This document shows positions 47,529 through 57,016 of a stretch of DNA of 64,000 nt, one piece after another. Numbering within the stretch: position 1 is the first letter of the stretch; each line of letters begins with the position of its first letter. The translations under genes were made by a program, and so were the position numbers. Under the pieces are notes generated by a model. It saw only the letters and a list, made by a program, of their open reading frames with translations. It was not told the DNA's origin and did not search any database. The DNA comes from Limnospira fusiformis SAG 85.79 (GTDB lineage: Bacteria > Cyanobacteriota > Cyanobacteriia > Cyanobacteriales > Microcoleaceae), in contig NZ_CP051185.1 in assembly GCF_012516315.1 (NCBI RefSeq), positions 1,539,403 to 1,603,402 on the forward strand. Reading direction: 5' to 3'.

Positions 47529-47549
47529 GTTCGAGCCCGCTTAGCTCCA
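47529..47549 (+). other. tRNA/tmRNA 3'-end-like fragment
   Basis: GGTTCGAGCCCGCTTAGCTCC followed by A resembles a T loop and acceptor 3' strand, but no matching 5' half, anticodon arm or D arm is found upstream. It could be the duplicate left by an element that integrated in a tRNA or tmRNA gene. The rest of 47374-47640 shows no gene. Confidence 0.35.
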
Positions 47550-47640
47550 TTTCAGTTGTTAGATCTCTTGTTCCTGAACTATCATGGGAGCTACTATTTG
47601 CTTTTGTTTCTAACTCCATTAAATAAGACCACGCGAGCTT

Positions 47641-48045
47641 GTGTCATCTCCCAAACCTGAGAAAATCGACTTACATAGTGATTATCCCTGTCCCTGTCGT
47701 CGAAAGGGTAATCTGGTTCCGATTACCTTGACCGAGGCTTTCGGTTGCGATCGCTGTCAGCAGATTTTTGTAGTTGATGAGAGCGGTTATTCCCTAGAAC
47801 AACTAGCCACCCACTACCCCTACAAACAGGCTTGGTGGTGGACTGGACAACAATGGTATCGCGCCACCCCAGGAATGCGATCGCACTATCTACCCTTAGC
47901 TTTGGGGATGCTTCTAGTCCCCCTGGTGATTTGGCTACCCCTAGCCATGTACTCTCCCGGGGGCAACATCTTGCTTTGGGCAATAGTTGCTGTTATGCTG
48001 GCGATGTTGCCAGCAATCATGGTTTGGCTTGCTTACAGGCGTTAG
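47641..48045 (+). CDS. Small membrane protein with a CxC/CxxC zinc-ribbon-like head
   Basis: 134 residues from a GTG start. Residues 17-39 carry CPC and CDRC (C17, C19, C36, C39), which could bind a metal. Two membrane segments follow (LPLALGMLLVPLVIWLPLAMY and LLWAIVAVMLAMLPAIMVWLAY). No named family is recognised. The next gene begins four bases after its stop, so the two are translationally linked. It could be a cytoplasmic-headed membrane protein; function unknown. Confidence 0.8.
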   Translation: MSSPKPEKIDLHSDYPCPCRRKGNLVPITLTEAFGCDRCQQIFVVDESGYSLEQLATHYPYKQAWWWTGQQWYRATPGMRSHYLPLALGMLLVPLVIWLPLAMYSPGGNILLWAIVAVMLAMLPAIMVWLAYRR

Positions 48046-48049
48046 CTCG

Positions 48050-49315
48050 ATGATCACTGATGATTTTTCTTCTACCCCAGATCCATTAAACCCTTCTCGT
48101 CGGGCATATTTTGCCAGTCTTGAATTGACACAGATATCAGGAGAAGATCGGGGTCAAGCAATAAACAGAATGGCTGATGGTCTCAAACAACGAAAAAATG
48201 ACATTCTGGAAGCGAACACCCTTGACTTGGAAGCCAGCAGAGAAATGGGGGTTTCCGAAGTGATTGGAGATTGGTTAAAACTGACTCCAGTTCGCCTAGA
48301 AAACGCGATTAAGGTATTGGAAAGGTTAAGCACCATCTCCGATCCTATCGGTCGGGTGGTTAGCGCTCCTTACCAAATCAAACAGTATAAGGGCTATTAT
48401 CAGTATATACCCCTGGGAGTCATTGCCCTCATTTACGAGGCTTTTCCTGAATTAGGGGCGATCGCCGCCGGTTTTGCTCTCAAAACTGCTAATAGTTTAA
48501 TTCTCCAGGGAAGTAGTGAGGCTAACTCTTCCAATCAAATTATCGCCGAAACCCTACAATCAGCCCTAGAAGATGCGCGAATGCCGCCGGGATGTTTAGA
48601 ATTTGTTCCCGCTGACCCTGATCATCCTATCCCCGATTTAGTCACCGAAGACAGATATATCAACCTGATTATACCATACGGGCGACCCCAATTAATCCAA
48701 GAAGTGATTAATAAAGCCACAGTTCCTATTCTGAAAACAGCCATGGGGAATTGTTATCTTTACTGGTCTGCTACCGCTAGTATGGATTTAGTCCGGTGGA
48801 TGATTACGGATAGCCATAAAAGTGAACCCGACCCAGTAAATGCGATCGAAAAGGTCTTAATTGACCCTCATCAAAAAAACTCTTCCCTAGTGCGACTCTT
48901 AAATAGTTTGCAGGAAGAAGGTTTCCAATTACGAGGCGATCGCGATTTCATCCAAAACTTTCCCGAATTAACGGAAGCCGAACCCTCAGAATGGTATCAT
49001 CCCTATTTGTCAAAAACCATAGCCTTCCGATTTGTGGAAAACCTCGAAAATGCGATCGGCATGATGAATCAGTGTAGCAGCAACCACGCCAATTGTATAG
49101 CGACCGAATCCTATAGCGAAAGTCGTATATTTGCCCAAAATTCCAATAGTGCGCTCACCTTCATGAACACATCCCCCCAATTTTCACGTCATCAAAACCG
49201 AGGGGATGCGTTGTTTTTAGGAGTGTCGAATCAGAAAGGATATCGACGGGGTTTAATTAGCCTAGAAAGCCTAATGACCCTGAAACATATTGTACAGGGT
49301 AATGGCAGAGTGTGA
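48050..49315 (+). CDS. ProA-like gamma-glutamyl phosphate reductase homologue lacking the catalytic Cys
   Basis: About 421 residues from the ATG at 48050. Glutamate-5-semialdehyde dehydrogenase features are clear: DLEASREMG, PLGVIALIYEAFPELGAIAAG, LILQGSSEANSSN and AMGNCYLYWSATASMDL. At the active site ProA enzymes read AACNAIETLLV; this protein reads DPVNAIEKVLI, with Val in place of the nucleophile Cys. The C-terminal part EWYHPYLSKTIAFRFVENLENAI is retained. It may be a non-catalytic paralogue, perhaps a regulator of proline synthesis, which is inference. It lies in an apparent operon with the small membrane protein upstream. Confidence 0.82.
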   Translation: MITDDFSSTPDPLNPSRRAYFASLELTQISGEDRGQAINRMADGLKQRKNDILEANTLDLEASREMGVSEVIGDWLKLTPVRLENAIKVLERLSTISDPIGRVVSAPYQIKQYKGYYQYIPLGVIALIYEAFPELGAIAAGFALKTANSLILQGSSEANSSNQIIAETLQSALEDARMPPGCLEFVPADPDHPIPDLVTEDRYINLIIPYGRPQLIQEVINKATVPILKTAMGNCYLYWSATASMDLVRWMITDSHKSEPDPVNAIEKVLIDPHQKNSSLVRLLNSLQEEGFQLRGDRDFIQNFPELTEAEPSEWYHPYLSKTIAFRFVENLENAIGMMNQCSSNHANCIATESYSESRIFAQNSNSALTFMNTSPQFSRHQNRGDALFLGVSNQKGYRRGLISLESLMTLKHIVQGNGRV

Positions 49316-49382
49316 ACTTAACCCGGCTGTCAGAGTCTAAGTTAGCTTCTGACCTACTCAGGAACAACTTTTGTCGCCGGGG

Positions 49383-50195
49383 CTAGTTTTCCACCAATTT
49401 AACTTTTTTAGCCAAACCCAAAAATTGTAGAAGTTGAATAGTCATCCAGGTTAAATCAATTTCCCACCATTTCAGGCCATGACGGGCGGAATATTGGAAA
49501 GCATGGTGATTATTGTGCCAGCCTTCCCCATAGGTGACAAGAGCAACCCACCAACAATTTTTCGAGTTATCATTAGATTGATATGTTTGATAGCCAAACT
49601 TGTGAGTAGCGCTATTGACAAACCAGGTACAATGAAAAACCACAACGATGCGGAAAAAGATGCCCCAGACGACCAACGGCCATCCTCCGAGAAGATATAA
49701 AACCACACCCAAGGCGACTTGGATGGGAATGAAATAATTTTGCAGGAACAGATAAACTGGGTCTTCGTTGATATCTTTGGTAAAGCGGGGAACATCAGCA
49801 TCAGCAGGAATTTCCCGCAACATCCAACCCATGTGACTCCACCAAAAACCCTTGTTAGAGTCGTGGGGGTCAAGGGTTTGATCAGAGTACAGATGGTGCA
49901 TACGGTGTAAACCGACCCACTGGATAGGTCCTCCTTGACAGGCTAAAGTGCCGCAAAAAGCCAAGAAATATTCTAGCCATTTGGGAGTTTCAAAACTGCG
50001 GTGGGTGATTAAGCGGTGAAACCCTAGGGTAATTCCTAAGCCACCAGTTACCCAGTGCAAAAATAAAGCCAGACCAACTGCAGCCCAGCTAAAATTACTT
50101 GGGACTAGCACAAAAAGTGCGCCAATGTGGAGGAATGCCATAAATACTATGGTCATCCAGTCGAGTTTGAGTTTGGTTTCAGTTGCAATCGTCAT
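49383..50195 (-). CDS. desC: Acyl-lipid Delta-9 desaturase DesC
   Basis: 270 residues from the ATG at 50195 (MTIATETKLKLDW); one at 50204 adds three. Three His boxes of membrane desaturases are present: HRLITH near 63, HRMHH near 100 and HNNHH near 232. Hydrophobic pairs surround them (FMAFLHIGALFVLV, LGVVLYLLGGWPLVVWGIFF). The length and sequence suit cyanobacterial DesC, which puts the first double bond into stearate bound to glycerolipids in the thylakoid and plasma membranes, using ferredoxin. It is divergent from the gene at 50273, with a 77-bp shared spacer. Confidence 0.92.
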   Translation of the reverse strand: MTIATETKLKLDWMTIVFMAFLHIGALFVLVPSNFSWAAVGLALFLHWVTGGLGITLGFHRLITHRSFETPKWLEYFLAFCGTLACQGGPIQWVGLHRMHHLYSDQTLDPHDSNKGFWWSHMGWMLREIPADADVPRFTKDINEDPVYLFLQNYFIPIQVALGVVLYLLGGWPLVVWGIFFRIVVVFHCTWFVNSATHKFGYQTYQSNDNSKNCWWVALVTYGEGWHNNHHAFQYSARHGLKWWEIDLTWMTIQLLQFLGLAKKVKLVEN

Positions 50196-50272
50196 GAATA
50201 TCAAATTTTTGAACAGACCGGACCTGTTGGCGGCATAATATGCAGCACCCCTAATTCAGCTTTAGTCAGGTA

Positions 50273-51514
50273 ATGAGACACAGCATAGAGTCGCTACATG
50301 AAGCGCCACAGGCATTATCCCCAATTTTTTCGGGAATTGACGCTAAGGTCAAGCATCACCTCCGACGAGTGTTAGATGCTTTCCGTACTCACCGGGTAGG
50401 AACCCATCATTTTGCCGGAGTTTCCGGCTACGGACACGATGATCTCGGTCGTCAAACTTTCGATCGCGTGTTTGCGGATGTTATGGGCGCAGAGGCGGCG
50501 GCGGTAAGAGTCCAGTTTGTTTCTGGAACTCATGCGATCGCCTGTGCCCTTTTTGGGTGTCTGCGTCCAGGGGATGAGATGCTGGCCGTAGTTGGTTCTC
50601 CCTACGATACCCTCGAAGAGGTTATCGGTTTACGCGGAAAAGGTCAAGGTTCCTTAATAGAGTTTGGCATACTTTACCGACAATTAGATCTTTGTGCTGA
50701 TGGAAGTTTGGATTGGTCGGCTTTATCAACAGCGATCGCACCCCATACTCGTTTGGTTTTGATTCAGCGGTCCTGTGGCTATTCCTGGCGCAATTCCCTT
50801 TCCATTGCTGATATTGAGAGGGTTGTGCAGATGGTGAAGGCACAAAATCCTGATACCATCTGTTTTGTGGACAACTGCTATGGCGAGTTTGTGGAAGACC
50901 TGGAACCGACGGCGGTGGGGGCTGATTTGATGGCAGGTTCCCTGATTAAAAATCCGGGGGGTACTATTGCCGCGGCGGGGGGTTATGTGGCTGGGCGTTC
51001 AGAATTGGTAGAAGCGGCCGCCTGTCGCCTCACCGCGCCCGGTATTGGTAGCAGTGGGGGGGCAACCTTTGAACAATACCGATTGCTGTTTCAGGGGCTA
51101 TTTCTTGCGCCTCAGATGGTGGCGGAAGCGGTTAAGGGAGGACATTTGATTGCTTATGTGTTTGACCAGTTTGGTTATCGGGTTAATCCTGCGCCTCTGA
51201 TACCTCGGCGCGATATTATTCAGGCGATCGAGTTGGGTTCACCCGATAAGTTGGTGGCTTTTTGTCGCATTTGGCAGAAGTTTTCCCCTATTGGGTCCTA
51301 TCTTGACCCGGTTCCTGGGGAAATGCCTGGATATGAGAGTGAGTTGGTTATGGCGGGGGGGACTTTTATTGATGGTAGTACCTCTGAGTTTTCCGCTGAT
51401 GGTCCTTTGCGAGAACCCTATATTGTTTTCTGTCAGGGGGGGACTCATTGGACTCATCTGGCGATCGCTTTGGAGGCTGCTATAGAGGCGATCGCTTCCC
51501 TAAATGATGCTTAA
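50273..51514 (+). CDS. Methionine gamma-lyase-like PLP protein (aluminium-resistance family)
   Basis: 413 residues. The fold-type I PLP pattern is seen in VQFVSGTHAIACALFGCLRPGDEML, FVDNCYGEFVE and MAGSLIKNPGGTIAAAGGY, with the probable PLP Lys in SLIKNPGG. The whole-length match is to the family annotated as methionine gamma-lyase or aluminium resistance protein (YnbB in Bacillus). The true substrate is not established for this branch. Normal length, intact ends. Divergent from desC. Confidence 0.87.
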   Translation: MRHSIESLHEAPQALSPIFSGIDAKVKHHLRRVLDAFRTHRVGTHHFAGVSGYGHDDLGRQTFDRVFADVMGAEAAAVRVQFVSGTHAIACALFGCLRPGDEMLAVVGSPYDTLEEVIGLRGKGQGSLIEFGILYRQLDLCADGSLDWSALSTAIAPHTRLVLIQRSCGYSWRNSLSIADIERVVQMVKAQNPDTICFVDNCYGEFVEDLEPTAVGADLMAGSLIKNPGGTIAAAGGYVAGRSELVEAAACRLTAPGIGSSGGATFEQYRLLFQGLFLAPQMVAEAVKGGHLIAYVFDQFGYRVNPAPLIPRRDIIQAIELGSPDKLVAFCRIWQKFSPIGSYLDPVPGEMPGYESELVMAGGTFIDGSTSEFSADGPLREPYIVFCQGGTHWTHLAIALEAAIEAIASLNDA

Positions 51515-51523
51515 TCCGTCAAT

Positions 51524-51847
51524 TTAGCTACTGACTTGGCCGGCGGCCAAGACAATCGCTGCCCTCCGGTAATAGCTGGGGAACTTGTAAAAGGTCTGGT
51601 CAAATTGCCGGTATTTGGGGTTGGGGTTCTTGGCGGTTTGGTGAATCAGTTTCTCAACGACTAGAACCCGTTTTTGACTCGATAACCCTCCGAGAGACGG
51701 CCAATGAGTTAAGATAATTCCTATCAAATGCCGACAGACACGACGGGAGACCTCAACCGTTTGGCTCAACAGCACTCGCGCTGCTGCTGTCGGGTTAAGA
51801 TTCCATCGGTCTGTACGGACGATTGATGTGGATTTGTTGGTTGCCAT
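51524..51847 (-). pseudogene. TnpB-like (IS605 OrfB) N-terminal remnant
   Basis: 107 residues: DRWNLNPTAAARVLLSQTVEVSRRVCRHL and YRQFDQTFYKFPSYYRRAAI, the opening of a family of TnpB-related proteins common in Arthrospira-type genomes. The frame ends GQVSS and the nuclease part is missing. It is not the same TnpB as the one to its right. Likely residue of a second IS200/IS605-type element. Confidence 0.6.
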
Positions 51848-51872
51848 AACGCGCTTGTTACCCCAAGGCTTG

Positions 51873-52823
51873 TCAGATCGGCAGCTCCTTGACCCCCACC
51901 TGCCGTTCGGCGAGGTGGGGGAATGCGTCGCTATTTTTGTTCAAATCTTCATAGGCGACCAAATCGTTAGATTGGATAACGGAATACGCCAATCTCTTGC
52001 AATATTCTTTTCGCTGCCTACTTACTCTTAAATGCTTACGAGCATATCTATTTCTAGCTTGGTGATAGTTGTTTGATTGCTTTTTTTGGGCTGTTTTTTT
52101 AGCTGGACTGTACTTTTTAGACTTCTTTCGATTGGCTCTCTTTAACTGCTTTTCAGCTTGGCGGTAGAACTTGGGAGATGGTTCAACATTGCCTTTATTG
52201 TCAGCAATAAATTATCTAATTCCTAAGTCTAAACTTACTATTTTATGAGTGGGTTCAGTCTCTATCCTGACATTGACAGCGATCGCAAATTGAGCATAGT
52301 ATCCGTCAGCCCGGCGGACTAATCGGACTCGTTTAATTTGCTTGATATCGTAGTAGTTGAGGTCCCAGGTTCCCTTGAATTTCAGAGTTCCGATACCTTT
52401 TTTGTCAGAAAAGGTAATAGCTTTTCTGGTTTCCGAAAGTTTCCATCCGCTAGTTTTATATTCAACTGAGCGAGCATTTTTCTTGAACTTAGGAAATCCC
52501 TTTTTCCCCTTAACTTTTTTCTGACAGTTATCGTAGAAGCGAGAAATAGCCAACCAAGCGCGTTCAGCCGCTGATTGTGTAGCCATCGAGTTCAATTCAT
52601 TAGCCCAAGGAAACTCAGCCGCTAAGACAGCACAATATTTATTAAGGTCATATTTTCCCACCCTCTTATTGTCCATCCAATAGCGCAAACATTTGTTTTG
52701 GATGAACTGAGATGTGCGAATAGCCTCATCTATAGCTTGGTACTGAGATGGTTTGGCTTTTATTTTGAACTTGTATACAATTATTGCCCAACTTAACAAG
52801 GTTATGCTATTATGGCATATCAA
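51873..52823 (-). pseudogene. TnpB (IS200/IS605 OrfB) with a stop and an internal deletion
   Basis: From about 52776 the frame reads IVYKFKIKAKPSQYQAIDEAI (start of OrfB), then CLRYWMDNKR, KGFPKFKKNARSVEYK and IVSLDLGIR with the first RuvC Asp. A TAA at 52212-52214 then interrupts; the same frame continues FIADNKGNVEPSPKFYRQAEK and VIQSNDLVAYEDLNKN with the RuvC-II region. The zinc ribbon and last RuvC part are deleted: the frame jumps to a terminal hairpin. An RNA-guided nuclease family, here dead. Confidence 0.82.
51893..51921 (-). other. Right-end hairpin of the IS605-type element (omega-RNA end region)
   Basis: CCCCCACCT-GCCG-TT-CGGC-g-AGGTGGGGG, an almost perfect 29-bp hairpin just inside the 3' end of the TnpB frame. 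Such hairpins mark the right ends of IS200/IS605 elements and the 3' part of their guide RNA. Confidence 0.6.
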
Positions 52824-53000
52824 TGAAAAGATAGCAATAGTAGGTAAGCGAATTTATTCGCCTTTGCCGCTACATCCGCCCTTTAAATAGAGTCGGCCAA
52901 AGCGGCTATCGAGTATTTCCAGATCATGCAACTTTTCACATTCCCACGACAAACGGCGCGAGGATTCTCAGTTCTTTCTCAGTCCATGCAAGAGGTGCTT

Positions 53001-53309
53001 ATGACGGGCCAGGACTTACGACAACTTCTGTTAAACAAGTGGGGAGTCTCCTATGATATCCAACTGCGGCGGACGCGGGGCAAAATTTTTGTCCAAGTTA
53101 TGTGGAAGTACCTAGAACAGGCTTCTTTTCATTTGGGTGAGGCTGAGTATCTCGATCACCTCAATGCGATCGCTGATTATCTCACCAGTTTGGGAGGAGC
53201 AGAACAGGTTACCAATTATATCCTGAACACTCGCGATCGCCCCCGGCTAGGAAAAGCCGTCAGTATTCCCATTGACTTGGGGGGTAGGGCTTCCGAATGG
53301 ATGGTCTAA
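53001..53309 (+). CDS. DUF3067 family protein
   Basis: 102 residues from the ATG at 53001 (MTGQDLRQLLLNKWGVSYD); a longer start at 52926 adds a doubtful tail. The sequence QLRRTRGKIFVQVMWKYLEQASFHLGEAEYLDHL is typical of this cyanobacterial and plastid family of unknown function. No membrane segment. It overlaps the 3' end of the histidine kinase gene on the other strand by 4 bp (convergent). Confidence 0.8.
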   Translation: MTGQDLRQLLLNKWGVSYDIQLRRTRGKIFVQVMWKYLEQASFHLGEAEYLDHLNAIADYLTSLGGAEQVTNYILNTRDRPRLGKAVSIPIDLGGRASEWMV

Positions 53310-54637
53310 TCCGAGTCCTCCGTTACCAGTGGAATAGTAATCGTGAACCTAGCCCCTGAGTCGATTTGGGAGGTACAGGTTAACTTACCTCGGTGTTTTT
53401 CTTCGATAATATGGCGAGAGATAGCTAACCCAATACCTGTACCCTTACCAATAGATTTAGTCGTAAATAGATAATCAAAAATTTTCTCTTGCACTTGTGC
53501 AGTCATACCAATTCCATTATCTTCAATCCTAATCACTGCTGATGTGCCATCTTCTCCCAGCTCAGTGGTAATTTTGATCCAGTGGGGGTCTTTCTCTAAG
53601 TCCTCATAGCTGGAACCCTCACTAGCATACTCGATCGCATCAATACCATTAGTGATCAAATTCATGAATACCTGATTCATCTGGCTGGGGTAGCATCTAA
53701 TCGGCGGAAGGTACCCATATTCTTTAATCACCATGATCGCAGGTCGATCGGGATTCGCTTTTAATCGATGCTGTAAAATTAGCAAAGTGCTTTCAATACC
53801 TTGATGCAAGTCGAACAATACCACATTATTCTCATCGGAGCGTGAGAAAGTCCTCAGACTTTGGCTAATATTGCGGATGCGTTCTGTCCCCACTCGCATG
53901 GAAGCAATCAGTTGAGGTAGATCCTCCATCAGATATTCAAGATCGATATCCTCCGCGTGATGTTCAAGATCCGGCGGTGGGTCCGGGAACATCTGCTGGT
54001 ACATTTGCAGGTGTTTCAGCAAGTCGAACACATAAATACTCGCATGACTCAAATTCGCTTCGATAAAACCAATCGGATTATTGATTTCATGGGCTACCCC
54101 AGCCACCAGTTGACCCAAGGTAGACATTTTTTCACTCTGAACCAGTTGTAGTTGAAATTTTCGCAGGTTATCTAGGGCCTGGGTTAGTTCGTGGGTGCGT
54201 TCCGCTACTCTCTGTTCTAGTTGGAAGTTGCGATCGGCTAGTTGTTGGGTTAGGTAACGGATCTTTAAATGTACATTAACACGGGCCAGCACTTCTTCTG
54301 GCTGAAACGGTTTCGTAATATAGTCTACTGCTCCTAGGGATAAGCCTTTCACCTTATCGGCCGTATCGTCTAGGGCTGTCATCAGAATTACTGGGATATT
54401 ACAGGTTGAAGGGTTCTGTTTCAGACGGCGACAGGTTTCAAAGCCGTCCATCTTAGGCATGACGATATCCAGCAGAATCAGATCCGGTTGGATCGCTTCC
54501 GCTTGGGCGATCGCTTCAATGCCATTGGTGGCGATCGCTATTTTACAACCCACATTGGCGATCGTATCCGCAATCAAACTCAGATTTGAGCGGTTATCCT
54601 CGACAATTAAAATTGTGTCATCGGTCGAATCAGTCAT
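53306..54637 (-). CDS. Response-regulator/histidine kinase hybrid
   Basis: 443 residues. A receiver domain comes first (ILIVEDNRSNLSLIADT, phospho-acceptor Asp57 in LILLDIVMP, Lys109 in YITKPF). A coiled coil follows (about 125-165), then a HisKA-type dimerisation domain with His183 in GVAHEINNPIGF, and a HATPase (GIDAIEYAS, IEDNGIGM, GIGLAISRHIIEEKHRGKL). REC before the kinase is a common cyanobacterial layout. It is soluble, so its input must come through the receiver. There is no adjacent response regulator, so its partner is unknown. Confidence 0.92.
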   Translation of the reverse strand: MTDSTDDTILIVEDNRSNLSLIADTIANVGCKIAIATNGIEAIAQAEAIQPDLILLDIVMPKMDGFETCRRLKQNPSTCNIPVILMTALDDTADKVKGLSLGAVDYITKPFQPEEVLARVNVHLKIRYLTQQLADRNFQLEQRVAERTHELTQALDNLRKFQLQLVQSEKMSTLGQLVAGVAHEINNPIGFIEANLSHASIYVFDLLKHLQMYQQMFPDPPPDLEHHAEDIDLEYLMEDLPQLIASMRVGTERIRNISQSLRTFSRSDENNVVLFDLHQGIESTLLILQHRLKANPDRPAIMVIKEYGYLPPIRCYPSQMNQVFMNLITNGIDAIEYASEGSSYEDLEKDPHWIKITTELGEDGTSAVIRIEDNGIGMTAQVQEKIFDYLFTTKSIGKGTGIGLAISRHIIEEKHRGKLTCTSQIDSGARFTITIPLVTEDSD

Positions 54638-54878
54638 GGGATGGGGGGGTGAGGGTAGTTGGCCAGATTGCTTAATTACCTGATGGCGATACCTAATACA
54701 ATGTCATACACTTCCTCAATTGTAGCTTAAAGCCGGGGTTTCCTTTCGGGTTCCTTGAGGCGATCGCTACTCTACCCATCATAAATCAGCCTCAAATAAA
54801 TGAGACAACAACCTCTACTGTGTGGTAATATAGTAAGCACACCTTTCCTATAACTTATTCAACTCACCTAACTTAATC

Positions 54879-55289
54879 ATGACAAAATCTTCCGTCAAAG
54901 CATCACAATTCCAGCTTGAATCCAATTCTGGGGAGTGCGGAGTCTCCAAACTTCCACCCGAGGCATTGACTCTTATGGCTGACTTTTTTAAGGTTCTTTC
55001 CGAAGTCAGTCGCCTCCAGATTGTTTGCTGCTTAAAAACTGGTGCCAAAAATGTTACTCAAATTATTGAAGCCACTGGTTTAGGACAAGCTAACGTTTCC
55101 AAACACTTAAAAATGCTTGCTCAAGCTGGGATTGTCACTCGCCGGCAACAGGGGGTTAATGTTTATTATGAAATTGCTAATCCTTTCCTATTTGAGTTGT
55201 GTGAGTTAGTCTGTGATTCCCTATCGGTTCAGATAAATCAGCAAAACAAACAGTTTGAAAAGCTCCGAGTTCTTCAAGAAGCATTCTAG
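54879..55289 (+). CDS. ArsR/SmtB-family regulator, possibly sulfide/persulfide-responsive
   Basis: 136 residues. A winged helix spans about 30-100 (ADFFKVLSEVSRLQIVCCLKTGAKNVTQIIEATGLGQANVSKHLKMLAQAGIV). Cysteines lie at C20, C50, C51, C108 and C112. A pair split between helix 2 (C50 or C51) and the C-terminal helix (C108 or C112) is the arrangement used by SqrR/BigR-type persulfide sensors. It sits tail-to-tail with a sulfide:quinone reductase gene (77 bp between stops), which supports a sulfide-related role. Metal sensing is the main alternative. Confidence 0.8.
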   Translation: MTKSSVKASQFQLESNSGECGVSKLPPEALTLMADFFKVLSEVSRLQIVCCLKTGAKNVTQIIEATGLGQANVSKHLKMLAQAGIVTRRQQGVNVYYEIANPFLFELCELVCDSLSVQINQQNKQFEKLRVLQEAF

Positions 55290-55366
55290 CTTCCTAATTA
55301 ATCACCCGCCACTGTCCCTAATTGCCTAGGTCAGTGTCGGGATTTACTCAGTATTGACAAGTTAGC

Positions 55367-56644
55367 CTAAGATTTGATTCCCGCTAACATATCCGCCTCA
55401 AACGGTTTCCCTTTTAACATCCGATTCCAATACAGCCAAGGCAAAACATAGCGCTTCACTAACCACATACTATAACGTTCTTCCGTCGGGTCGAATGGAA
55501 AACTAGATTTCGGAACACCATCATAATCAAACTCTGCCATAATTGTCCGCCCATAACCTGTTACCAACGGACAGCAAGCATACCCGCCATATTTTCCCCC
55601 TAGTTGTTTAGCAGCCATCACCGCTAACAAATTCTCCACTAATGCGGGTGCTTGTCGCCGAATAGCAGCCGCCGTTTTAGAATTGGGAAGAGACGAAGCA
55701 TCCCCTAAGCTAAAAACATTCGGATAAACATTATGTTGCAGCGTGTATTTGTCTACATCTACCCAACCTTTCGTGGGTCCCTCTTTCACCGCTAAAGGAC
55801 TGTTTTTAATAAAATCAGGGGCACTCATTGGCGGCGTGACATGAATCATATCATATTTAATCCTGATTTCCTCTACTCCCGCCTCCGTGGTTTTTTCAAA
55901 AACTGCTTCCTGGCTTGAGGGAATAATCGCTTTCAGATTATGCTTATATTTGACATCAATATTTCGGCGCGCGGCAATCTTTTCTAAAGATTCACAGTAG
56001 CCTGTTATCCCAAAAATTTTGGCTCCCGGAGTGGCATAAATCACATTCGACTTATTCTTAACTCCATTTTTGATGAAAGTATCATCCGCCAAATACATGA
56101 TTTTTTGAGGCGCTCCCGCACACTTAATAGGAGTCGCCGGAAAAGTGAAAATAGCATTCCCACCTGGAAAATTCTTGATCACTTCCCAGGTATACGGTGC
56201 ATACTCTTTAGAATAGTTGCTAGTTACGCCATTTTTCCCGATCGCATCTGTTAACCCTTCTACTTTATCCCAGTCTATTTGAATCCCTGGACAAACTATC
56301 AGATAATCATAGTGGACGGCTCGTCCATCTTCGAGAATCACTAGATTTTGCTCTGGTTCAAAGGTTTTTGCTGCTGCTTTCAACCAGGTAGCACCCGCCG
56401 GAATACAGTCTTTTTCCTCCCGGATAGTATCTTCAAGACGATAAGCACCACCACCTACTAAAGTCCAAGCTGGTTGATAGTAGTGTTTATCTGAGGGTTC
56501 AATAATAGCTATATCTAGGCTACTATCTTGTTGTAAAATTTGGGCTGCCACAGTTATACCAGCCGCTCCCCCACCCACGACCACAATGGTATGATGGAGA
56601 GAATCTCTGATAGGTTTCGATGTGGGAATTTCCGAATTGGTCAT
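55367..56644 (-). CDS. Sulfide:quinone oxidoreductase (type II-like)
   Basis: 425 residues. The FAD-binding GGGAAG is near 24-29, followed by DYLIVCPGIQIDW, TPIKCAGAPQK (Cys175), HVTPPMSAPDFI, VFSLGDASSLPNSKTAAAI and GYACCPLVTGYG (Cys357, Cys358). The layout resembles the type II SQR branch, close to mitochondrial SQRDL. It would oxidise sulfide and pass electrons to plastoquinone, with membrane attachment through the C-terminal helix (VKRYVLPWLYWNRML). In cyanobacteria this relieves sulfide toxicity to photosystem II. The ArsR gene beside it is a likely regulator. Confidence 0.88.
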   Translation of the reverse strand: MTNSEIPTSKPIRDSLHHTIVVVGGGAAGITVAAQILQQDSSLDIAIIEPSDKHYYQPAWTLVGGGAYRLEDTIREEKDCIPAGATWLKAAAKTFEPEQNLVILEDGRAVHYDYLIVCPGIQIDWDKVEGLTDAIGKNGVTSNYSKEYAPYTWEVIKNFPGGNAIFTFPATPIKCAGAPQKIMYLADDTFIKNGVKNKSNVIYATPGAKIFGITGYCESLEKIAARRNIDVKYKHNLKAIIPSSQEAVFEKTTEAGVEEIRIKYDMIHVTPPMSAPDFIKNSPLAVKEGPTKGWVDVDKYTLQHNVYPNVFSLGDASSLPNSKTAAAIRRQAPALVENLLAVMAAKQLGGKYGGYACCPLVTGYGRTIMAEFDYDGVPKSSFPFDPTEERYSMWLVKRYVLPWLYWNRMLKGKPFEADMLAGIKS

Positions 56645-57016
56645 AAGGTATTTTTACTCCTGTGAATTGAACTTTCCGAATTTTCGGCTGATTGATCAAC
56701 ACTAATCATCAACCGGGATTTTGATATATGCTAGTCCCATAATAACCAGGATTTAATCATTATTGAACTATCCATAACCAAAATGGTTGCCTAGAGTATT
56801 TATACATATCATTAAACCCAGTTGCGCCACCATTATCATTATTAGTTGTAACGGGAAAACTGATATATACATAGCCATTGACATATTTTACCATAAATGT
56901 TATAATCCCGTCAACCTGTGCCATAAATTGACGGCGATATTTAGGGATATTTCATATCTTTAGTAATCCGAGAAATATCGGCTACAATCCCATCAAAAAA
57001 AACTCAAATTAATCCT
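56645..57016. other. Spacer upstream of the SQR gene and DUF2358 gene
   Basis: 372 bp of AT-rich DNA between divergent genes; promoters are expected. I see no RNA gene, repeat or clear operator. Confidence 0.4.
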
